A stretch of 8,279 bases of DNA, taken from Candidatus Rokubacteria bacterium RIFCSPLOWO2_02_FULL_72_37. GTDB taxonomy: Bacteria > Methylomirabilota > Methylomirabilia > Rokubacteriales > CSP1-6. Numbering within the stretch: position 1 is the first letter of the stretch; each line of letters begins with the position of its first letter. Location: NCBI GenBank assembly GCA_001790315.1, contig MGCE01000031.1:1-8279 (forward strand), in the 5' to 3' direction. Below the pieces are notes generated by a model that saw only the letters and a list, made by a program, of their open reading frames with translations, was not told where the DNA came from and made no database searches. Below, one piece after another: positions 1 to 5,035 of the stretch. The position numbers were made by a program, and so were the translations under genes.

Positions 1-210
1 CAGGTTGTTGAAGCAGGGCGAGCCCGGCCAGACCACGTCGATCGTGCCCGTCTCGTGGATCGCGAACCCCTGCGCGGGGTCGGCCCGCTGGGCGAGGTTC
101 AGGATCCCGCCGTACTTCGGCGCCTGACCGACCGCGGGCGTGCTGACGGCGGCCACGGCCAGCACCAGCGACAGAGTGACCAGCGACAGCGTGCTGCGCC
201 TTCGGGGCAT
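1..210 (-). CDS. ABC transporter substrate-binding protein, family 5 (N-terminal fragment, runs off the left edge)
   Basis: Seventy codons are visible, read leftwards from an ATG at 210-208; the rest lies outside the window. Residues 1-5 (MPRRR) are a positive n-region, about 8-24 are hydrophobic (LSLVTLSLVLAVAAV), and a signal-peptidase site is likely near AVGQA (26-30), so the product is exported. The mature start, KYGGILNLAQRADP then GFAIHETGTIDVVWPGSPCFNN, matches the opening of family 5 extracellular solute-binding proteins (DppA/OppA/NikA type), which capture peptides, nickel complexes or sugars for an ABC importer. The ligand cannot be told from the fragment. Family members are usually 500-550 residues, so about 85% is missing. 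The ATG was chosen because it gives a complete signal peptide and follows a strong Shine-Dalgarno sequence. The gene has its own promoter and is probably not co-transcribed with the DUF445 gene upstream. Permease and ATPase genes would be expected to the left. Confidence 0.85.
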   Translation of the reverse strand, partial: MPRRRSTLSLVTLSLVLAVAAVSTPAVGQAPKYGGILNLAQRADPAQGFAIHETGTIDVVWPGSPCFNNL

Positions 211-213
211 GGG

Positions 214-220
214 CACCTCC
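214..220 (-). promoter_or_regulatory. Strong Shine-Dalgarno for the solute-binding protein gene
   Basis: Read on the minus strand, GGAGGTG is followed by CCC and then the ATG at 210. It is the strongest ribosome-binding match I noticed in the window; the other gene starts here have weak or no such match. The space from GGAGGT to ATG is 4 bases, slightly shorter than usual. The sequence is seen directly; strong expression is inference. Confidence 0.7.
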
Positions 221-249
221 CAGTGGTTTGGAGCCTTGCGAGTTGCCCG

Positions 250-278
250 AGTGTACGTGAAAACGCTCACGCGGACAA
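250..278 (-). promoter_or_regulatory. Sigma70-type promoter for the solute-binding protein gene
   Basis: On the minus strand, TTGTCC (278-273; 4 of 6 to the -35 consensus) is followed after exactly 17 bases by TACACT (255-250; 4 of 6 to the -10 consensus). Transcription would begin near 243, giving a leader of about 33 bases before the ATG at 210. The stretch around 255-270 is AT-richer than its surroundings. The motifs and spacing are seen; promoter activity is inferred. Confidence 0.5.
256..271. repeat. Short inverted repeat inside the promoter spacer (possible operator)
   Basis: CGTGA, six bases, then TCACG: two perfect 5-base arms lying entirely between the -35 and -10 hexamers of the promoter at 250-278. 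A protein bound here would block RNA polymerase, so this is a candidate operator for the importer gene. The arms are short and could be chance. No regulator gene is visible in the window. Confidence 0.3.
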
Positions 279-368
279 CGACGTCCCCGGCGCAGTGCGT
301 CGAACACGCCTCCCGACGTCGCATCGGAAACGTCAGGGAATCGGGCACACGCGATCTCGTTGGGTCCT

Positions 369-389
369 GGGGAGCGGCGAGCGCTCCCC
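369..389 (-). terminator. GC-rich hairpin after the DUF445 gene, possible terminator without a U-tract
   Basis: A perfect 8-base stem (GGGGAGCG with CGCTCCCC) and a 5-base loop begin 11 bases past the stop codon of the DUF445 gene, in the direction of its transcription. No run of T follows (the next bases are AGGACCCAACGAG), so it is not a classical intrinsic terminator. It may stabilise the 3' end or act with Rho. It separates the three-gene block at 401-4311 from the promoter of the solute-binding protein gene. Confidence 0.45.
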
Positions 390-400
390 CCGACATCGGT

Positions 401-1663
401 TCAGACGAGGCGCAGCAGCAGGTGGACCGCGTAGATGGCGCCCCCCGCGAGCCCGCCGACGACGGTGCCGTTGACGCGGATGTACTGCAGGTCGTCGCCC
501 GCGTGCTCCTCGACGAGGCGCACGGCGCCCTCGGGCCCGAGGGCGCGCACGCCGTTCTCGATGAACTCGGCGAGCCGCGCGTGGTGATGCTCGATCGCGT
601 CGGCCACGCGCGCCTTGACCCAGCAGTCGATGTCGGCGCGCAACCCGGCGTCGGTGCCGAGCGCCCGGCGCACGCGGTCGAGCCGCTCGCCGATCCAGGC
701 GACGACCTCGGAGGCGGGGCGCGCCAGGTCGGCGGCGAGCGCCCGGTGCAGCGCCGCCGCGGCATCCTCGAGCATGCGCGTCGCCGCGGGCGTCGCGAGC
801 AGGTCGTGGAACGCCGCGTCCACCCGCGCGGCGAGCACCGGGTCGCTCCGGAGCCGGTGCGGCAGCTCCGCGATCGTCTCGGCGAGCTTCCGGCGCAGCG
901 GGTGCGACGGGTCCCCCGCGACCTGCCGGAGGCCCGCGTGCAGCGCCGCGACGATCCGGTCACGGTCGAGGAGTCCGAACAGGCTCGCGAGGCCGACCCA
1001 GAAGCGCGGGTACGACGTGAAGCGCTCGCGGTAGCGGAGGAGCAGCTCGTCGACCAGCTCGGCGACGGTCGCGCGAAACGCCGGGCGCTCGAGCGCGGTG
1101 ACCAGCGTCTGCGCGAGGGCCTCGGTGAGCCGCTCGTCCCAGCGGTATCGCCGCGCGGCCTCGAGCGCGGCGGCCAGGGCGGGAGCCAGAGGCCGCCGGA
1201 GCGCGAGCGCGCGGAGCCGGCCGACCAGGTCCGTGGTCGTCGCGGCCGGCAGCTCGCCGACGACCCAGCGCACGACGGCGCGCGTGGCCGTGTCCAGATC
1301 GCTCCGGCTGAGCCGTTCGGCGCCGGCGGCGAGGAGCCCCGCGACGTCCAGGCGCGCGAGCTCCTGCCTCACGTACTCCTTCGTCAGGACACGGCTGCCG
1401 ACCATCGTGCCGACGCGCGCGGCCATCAGCTCCCAGTTGGCGGGGATCAGCGCCGTGTGCGGGATCGGCAGGCCGAGCGGGCGGCGGAAGATCGCGGTGA
1501 CCGCGAACCAGTCGGCCAGGCCGCCGACGACGCCCGCCTCGGCGACCGCGAGGATGAAGCCGCCCCACCACCTCTCGCGGAACGGCAGGGCGAGGACGGC
1601 CAGCGCGCCGGCCGCCAGCAGGACGCCGAGCGCGAGCCGCCGCTGCCGACGCTCACCGCGCAC
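401..1663 (-). CDS. DUF445 family membrane protein (YjiN-like)
   Basis: The 420-residue product is close in length to E. coli YjiN (about 426). Residues 10-27 form a first membrane segment. Residues 33-59 form a second, leading into the family hallmark at 50-74 (ADWFAVTAIFRRPLGLP, then IPHTALIP). The middle is a long alpha-helical region rich in Ala, Arg, Leu and Glu. The C-terminus (398-420, NGTVVGGLAGGAIYAVHLLL) is a last membrane segment, also typical of the family. The biochemical role of DUF445 proteins is not established; they are inner-membrane proteins, some linked to envelope or stress functions. The start is the GTG at 1663, which overlaps the stop of the upstream esterase gene by 11 bases and has no good Shine-Dalgarno, so its translation is probably coupled to the esterase. 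It is the last gene of a three-gene block. The family is clear; the function is unknown. Confidence 0.9.
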   Translation of the reverse strand: MRGERRQRRLALGVLLAAGALAVLALPFRERWWGGFILAVAEAGVVGGLADWFAVTAIFRRPLGLPIPHTALIPANWELMAARVGTMVGSRVLTKEYVRQELARLDVAGLLAAGAERLSRSDLDTATRAVVRWVVGELPAATTTDLVGRLRALALRRPLAPALAAALEAARRYRWDERLTEALAQTLVTALERPAFRATVAELVDELLLRYRERFTSYPRFWVGLASLFGLLDRDRIVAALHAGLRQVAGDPSHPLRRKLAETIAELPHRLRSDPVLAARVDAAFHDLLATPAATRMLEDAAAALHRALAADLARPASEVVAWIGERLDRVRRALGTDAGLRADIDCWVKARVADAIEHHHARLAEFIENGVRALGPEGAVRLVEEHAGDDLQYIRVNGTVVGGLAGGAIYAVHLLLRLV

Positions 1664-2567
1664 TGGGCTCGAGCAGGAAATCGAGTATGTGGGTGGTCGC
1701 GTCGGGGCCGTGGGGCGAGGCGTGCGTGCCGCGCAAATCGCCGCCGCTCCACGCGTGACCCAGGCCGGGCACGAGCCACGTCTCCAGCACCGCCCGGCCG
1801 TCGCCGTCCCGCCAGACCGAGCGGAGCGCGCCCTCCTGCCGCTCGGTCGTGGCCGACACCGTGCCGGCGAGTCGCACCATCATCGTCTCGAGCGCCGTCA
1901 GGCTCGCGGGCGCGACGACGGTGTCCTCGGCGCCCTGCCAGAGCGACGCCCGCGCCTCGACCGACGGCGTTCCGGACGCCGCGAGACACGCCGCCGCCGA
2001 GGCGGCGCCGTCGAGCCGGTGGCCGCGCATGCACTGCAGCGCGCCGACCTCGCCCACCCCGCAGCGATAGGGTCCCCCGGCGACGACGCCCACGCCGGCG
2101 ACGACGTCGGGCGCCGCGCAGAGCAGGTTCACGGCCATGAAGCCCCCCGCCGAGAGGCCGAGCACGATCGTGCGCCCGCGGGCCACCGCGTGGGTGCGCG
2201 TGACGTCCGCGACGATGGCGAGGATCTCGGCCACCTCGCCCGACCGCCGGCCCTGGTTCGCGGGCTCGAACCAGTTCCAGCACCGGCTCGGGTTGTCCGC
2301 GGGGCTCTGGGCGGGATAGAGGACGAGGAGCCCGCGGCGCGCGGCCGCCTCGTTCAAGCGCGTGCCGAGCGCCAGGTCTTCGGGCGTCTGGAAGCAGCCG
2401 TGCAACGCGACGACGAGCGCTCGCGGCGCCGTCGCCGCGCCCGCAGGCACGTAGAGGCGGTACGCCCGGCCGGCGTGCGCGGCGCGCGCGAAGGTCCCCT
2501 CCTCCGCGCCCGCGGCCCCCGCGACGAGCAGCGCCGCGGCGACGCCGACCTGCAGGAGGCGCCGCAC
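1653..2567 (-). CDS. Secreted PHB-depolymerase-family esterase (alpha/beta hydrolase, LpqC-like)
   Basis: The product has 304 residues from a GTG at 2567. This start gives a classical signal peptide (1-21, hydrophobic core LLQVGVAAALLVAG, cut after AGA), so the enzyme is periplasmic or secreted. The open frame continues upstream but only inside the amidohydrolase gene. The catalytic triad can be read: Ser139 in GLSAGG, Asp215 in WQGAEDTVV, His271 in GLGHAWSGG. HGCFQ (56-60) is the likely oxyanion loop, and CWNWF (96-100) is characteristic of the PHB depolymerase/feruloyl esterase family. It would hydrolyse ester bonds in short-chain polyhydroxyalkanoates or other carboxyl esters outside the cytoplasm. 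No C-terminal polymer-binding domain is present, so soluble oligomers or unrelated esters are as likely as PHB granules. It begins 4 bases after the amidohydrolase stop and overlaps the DUF445 start by 11 bases. The family is sure; the substrate is not. Confidence 0.88.
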   Translation of the reverse strand: MRRLLQVGVAAALLVAGAAGAEEGTFARAAHAGRAYRLYVPAGAATAPRALVVALHGCFQTPEDLALGTRLNEAAARRGLLVLYPAQSPADNPSRCWNWFEPANQGRRSGEVAEILAIVADVTRTHAVARGRTIVLGLSAGGFMAVNLLCAAPDVVAGVGVVAGGPYRCGVGEVGALQCMRGHRLDGAASAAACLAASGTPSVEARASLWQGAEDTVVAPASLTALETMMVRLAGTVSATTERQEGALRSVWRDGDGRAVLETWLVPGLGHAWSGGDLRGTHASPHGPDATTHILDFLLEPSAR

Positions 2568-2571
2568 CGCC

Positions 2572-4311
2572 TCACCGCCCGGCGCGCGGCGCCCGGCGGC
2601 GGGCCGGCAGGAGCACGCGCTTGCGCTTGACGTCCCAGACGCCGCGCGGCGAGAGCCGCACCGCGGGCAGGAAGTCGGCGGACAGGAAAAAGAGGGAGAA
2701 GATCGGATCGTGGTGGGCGTGACCGCGCGCGCGGAGCGCCGCGCGGAGCGCCTGCTCCCAGTCGGCCGCATCCGCGTAGGTGCCCCGGGCCATGATGCCG
2801 CCCAGCGGCAGCGGGAGCTCCCAGGCGACCCCGTCGCCCTCCACGAGCACCACGCCGCCGCGGAGCGCGAGCACGCGGTTGACCGCGCGCGCCATCGCCT
2901 CGGGCCGGCGGCCGAGGGCGAGGATGTTGAAGTCGGTGCTGAGCGTCGCCGCGAAGCCGTCGAGGCGCTCGTCGGCGAACCCCGCGACGATGCCCGGCGC
3001 GACCCAGCGCCCGCGGCGGTCCACGAGCGCCGCGTGGAGGTCGCCGGGCGCGAGCGGACGCTCCTCGAGCCGGCTGATCACCGCACTGACGAGCCGGATG
3101 ACGGGATACCGCGTCCGGGGCGGCAGCGCGAAGTCGGCGCCGCGGGCGCGCCAGCGGACGTCGAGCCGCGCCGCCGCCGACGCGAACACACGCCGCCACG
3201 GAGGCTCGGGGATGCGCGCCAGCGGTCGCCCGTCCCGCGCCGCGAGCCGGCCGCGGGCGACGACGACGGCGGGCCGCGGCTCGGCGAGGTCGTCGAGCAG
3301 CAGGATGTCGGCGTAGCGGCCCGGTCCGATGCCGCCGAGGTCGCCGTCGAGACCATAATAGGTGGCCGGGTTGAGTGTCGCCATCCGGTAGGCATCCACG
3401 GGCGCCACGCCGCGCGCGAGCGCGGTCCGGATCAGGTGGTCGACGAAGCCGTGAGCGCGGACGAAGGCCGGCATCGACCCGTCGCAGGTCAGCATCAGCC
3501 GCGAGGCGAGGCCCGGGGCGGCCTTGAGCGCGTCGAGCAGCTCGCCGAGGTCGGGGCGCAGCGAGGACTCGCGGAGCATCACCGCGATCCCCTGCCGCGC
3601 GCGCTCGAGCGCCTCCCGCGCGGTGATCGGCTCGTGGTCGGAGGTGAAGCCGGCCGCCGCGAGCGCCGCGACGCGCTCGGCCGCCGCGCCCGCCGTGTGG
3701 CCCTCGACCCGCCGCAGGGGCGGGCGCGCGAGGGCCAGGCGGCGGAGCAGCTCCGGCTCCCCGCCCCACGCCTCGGGCCAGCGCGTGACTTCGCCGACGG
3801 CCACGGCCAACGGGTGCGCGAGCGCGCGCCGGAGGTCGCGCACGGGGAAGCGGCGCCACTCGTCGGTCGTGCGCGCCTGTCCGTGCGGGCGGATCATCCA
3901 GTAGAACTTCACCGGCGAGCCGGCGAGCGCGTCGGCCAGCGCGCGGAACGCCGCGAGGCCACCGAGCTCCCAGAACTGGAGCGTGTCGGCGAACAACGCG
4001 GTGGTGCCCAGTGGCAGCACGTAGCGGGCGAACGCGGCCGGGCTCACGAGGTGGCCCACGTGCACGTGCGGGTCGACGTAGCCGGGCACGAGGATGCGCC
4101 CCGTCGCGTCCAGGACTTCGGTACGCGAGCCGACCATGTCCTCGCGCGCGCCGACGTAGGCGATGCGCTCGCCCGCCACCGCCACGTTCGCCGCGTGGAG
4201 CTCGCCCGTGTAGACATTGAGGAGCGTACCGCCGCGCACGTAGAGGTCCGCCGGCGCCGCGCCCCGTGCGACGGCCACGAGCTTCTGTCGACCCTGGACT
4301 GTCGGCCCCAC
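2572..4311 (-). CDS. Divergent adenine deaminase-like amidohydrolase
   Basis: The product has 579 residues, the usual length for adenine deaminase (adenine to hypoxanthine plus ammonia, purine salvage, cytoplasm). The N-terminal beta-sandwich opening is present (ADLYVRGGTLLNVYTGELH, 21-39), followed by the metal-binding HVH (His82, His84) after PGYVDP. Further likely metal-site residues are His205 (VEGHTAG), His226 (GFTSDHE) and Asp277 (LTCDG). NPATYYGL (314-321) and GPGRYADILLLDDL (329-342) close the barrel, and an adenine-deaminase C-terminal domain (about 400-560, with ELPLPLGGIMA at 498-508) follows. Several family blocks are altered: the usual DPHE after the second barrel strand reads DTLQ (109-112), CTDD reads TCDGS (275-279), and the C-terminal HDSHN reads STDFN (458-462). 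A different substrate, perhaps another purine or a cyclic amide, is therefore plausible. The start is the GTG at 4311; a GTG at 4278 is an alternative. It is the first gene of the block. Confidence 0.78.
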   Translation of the reverse strand: MGPTVQGRQKLVAVARGAAPADLYVRGGTLLNVYTGELHAANVAVAGERIAYVGAREDMVGSRTEVLDATGRILVPGYVDPHVHVGHLVSPAAFARYVLPLGTTALFADTLQFWELGGLAAFRALADALAGSPVKFYWMIRPHGQARTTDEWRRFPVRDLRRALAHPLAVAVGEVTRWPEAWGGEPELLRRLALARPPLRRVEGHTAGAAAERVAALAAAGFTSDHEPITAREALERARQGIAVMLRESSLRPDLGELLDALKAAPGLASRLMLTCDGSMPAFVRAHGFVDHLIRTALARGVAPVDAYRMATLNPATYYGLDGDLGGIGPGRYADILLLDDLAEPRPAVVVARGRLAARDGRPLARIPEPPWRRVFASAAARLDVRWRARGADFALPPRTRYPVIRLVSAVISRLEERPLAPGDLHAALVDRRGRWVAPGIVAGFADERLDGFAATLSTDFNILALGRRPEAMARAVNRVLALRGGVVLVEGDGVAWELPLPLGGIMARGTYADAADWEQALRAALRARGHAHHDPIFSLFFLSADFLPAVRLSPRGVWDVKRKRVLLPARRRAPRAGR

Positions 4312-4331
4312 CGGCGACTATTGTAAGCGGC
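4312..4331. promoter_or_regulatory. Twenty-base divergent spacer between the amidohydrolase gene and arfB
   Basis: Only 20 bases separate the GTG of the minus-strand block from the ATG of arfB, so both promoters must overlap coding sequence or this spacer. The AT-richest patch (4318-4326) reads TACAAT on the minus strand (4325-4320; 5 of 6 to the -10 consensus), with no convincing -35 beside it. On the plus strand TATTGT (4319-4324) lies 18 bases after TGGACT (4295-4300), a weak promoter pair. Either use would put transcript starts within a few bases of the start codons, giving leaderless or nearly leaderless mRNAs. Neither gene has a clear Shine-Dalgarno. Promoter function is inferred. Confidence 0.35.
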
Positions 4332-4760
4332 ATGCTGCCGATCCACGTGACCGACACCGTGCGCGTCCCCGCGACGGCGCTCACCGTCCGCGCCTCGCGC
4401 GCGGCGGGCCCCGGGGGGCAGCGGGTCAACAAGGTCGCGACCCGGGTCGAGCTCCGGGTCGACGTCGGGGCCATCGAAGGGCTGTCGGGCGCTGCGCGGG
4501 CGCGCCTGCGCGCCCTCGCCGGGCGTCGCCTCGACGCCGAGGGGCGGCTCCGCGTGACGAGCCAGGCGACGAGGGATCAGGCGCGGAACGTCGAGGATGC
4601 GCGGGGCAAGGTGCGGGCGCTGGTGGCGGCGGCGCTGGTCGAGCCCCGGCGCCGGCACCCGACGCGCCCGTCGGCGCGCTCCGTGGAAGCCCGCCTCTCC
4701 GCGAAGAAGCGCCGCGGCGCGCTCAAGCGCGGACGCGTGGGCCCGGGCGACCGGGAGTGA
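4332..4760 (+). CDS. arfB: Alternative ribosome-rescue factor ArfB (YaeJ), peptidyl-tRNA hydrolase
   Basis: The 142-residue product matches the length and layout of E. coli ArfB (about 140). The catalytic domain carries GPGGQRVNK with the GGQ at 28-30, which hydrolyses the ester bond of peptidyl-tRNA. RLRVTSQATRDQARN (72-86) is the usual second conserved stretch. The tail from about 104 (EPRRRHPTRPS, then AKKRRGALKRGR) is basic and unstructured; in ArfB it enters the empty mRNA channel to sense ribosomes stalled without a stop codon. The codon-recognition domains of class I release factors are absent, which separates it from RF1 and RF2. The ATG at 4332 aligns with the family N-terminus; an in-frame upstream extension to 4266 overlaps the divergent gene and is not conserved in style. 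It is transcribed alone on the plus strand, and its stop lies 3 bases from the stop of the convergent small gene. Confidence 0.93.
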   Translation: MLPIHVTDTVRVPATALTVRASRAAGPGGQRVNKVATRVELRVDVGAIEGLSGAARARLRALAGRRLDAEGRLRVTSQATRDQARNVEDARGKVRALVAAALVEPRRRHPTRPSARSVEARLSAKKRRGALKRGRVGPGDRE

Positions 4761-4763
4761 GGG

Positions 4764-5033
4764 TCAGGTCTTGGGCGGGCGGCGTCCGGCGCGGTAGGCG
4801 GCCGTGCCGGCGCGCACGCCGGCCTGGACGCCGCGCGCGATCAGCCGGGCTTCGGCCACGGCGGAGCGGACCTTGGGCTCGACGGTGCGGATCGTGCGCG
4901 CCACCGTCACCCGGGTACGGCGCTCGAGCCGCTTCGCGCGCCGACGGGCCTGGCCGCGGGCCTTCGTCGTCTGGCTCCGGAGAATCGAGAGCTGCGCCTG
5001 GAGCTTCCGGATCTGCTGTTCGAGTCCAGTCAT
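4764..5033 (-). CDS. Small, highly basic protein with an N-terminal coiled coil, unknown function
   Basis: The product has 89 residues from an ATG at 5033, two bases after the TAG of the IOR gene, so it is almost certainly co-transcribed and translationally coupled with it. Residues 3-20 (GLEQQIRKLQAQLSILRS) show hydrophobic residues at heptad-like positions, as in a short coiled coil or oligomerisation helix. Residues 24-50 are Arg/Lys-rich (KARGQARRRAKRLERR), and 54-85 are Ala/Arg-rich and probably helical (KVRSAVAEARLIARGVQAG). I count 24 Lys/Arg against 4 Glu and no Asp, Cys or Trp. There is no signal peptide or membrane segment. I recognise no family. It could bind nucleic acid, or it could be an assembly or anchoring partner for the large enzyme encoded just before it. 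A GGGG about 9 bases before the ATG may serve as ribosome-binding site. Confidence 0.65.
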   Translation of the reverse strand: MTGLEQQIRKLQAQLSILRSQTTKARGQARRRAKRLERRTRVTVARTIRTVEPKVRSAVAEARLIARGVQAGVRAGTAAYRAGRRPPKT

Positions 5034-5035
5034 GG

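Noticed and set aside
140..2140. A 666-codon open frame on the plus strand opposite the DUF445 and esterase genes
   Set aside because: It is antisense to two well-supported genes. Its product is a low-complexity run of Arg, Ala, Asp and Glu with no recognisable domain, the usual mirror of high-GC codon bias.
2568..2771. A longer esterase starting at 2771
   Set aside because: The extra 68 residues overlap the end of the amidohydrolase gene and would bury the signal peptide. The GTG at 2567 gives a normal exported protein.
2710..4326. A 538-codon plus-strand open frame opposite the amidohydrolase gene
   Set aside because: Its composition is Arg/Ala/Val/Glu-rich with no domain, and the opposite strand encodes a complete amidohydrolase-superfamily protein with its metal-binding motifs.
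4266..4331. A 22-residue N-terminal extension of ArfB
   Set aside because: It overlaps the divergent amidohydrolase start, and the known ArfB N-terminus aligns with the ATG at 4332.
4718..4731. A hairpin (CGCGC, TCAA, GCGCG) near the end of arfB as a terminator
   Set aside because: The stem is only 5 bases, lies inside the coding sequence of the basic tail, and has no T-run after it.
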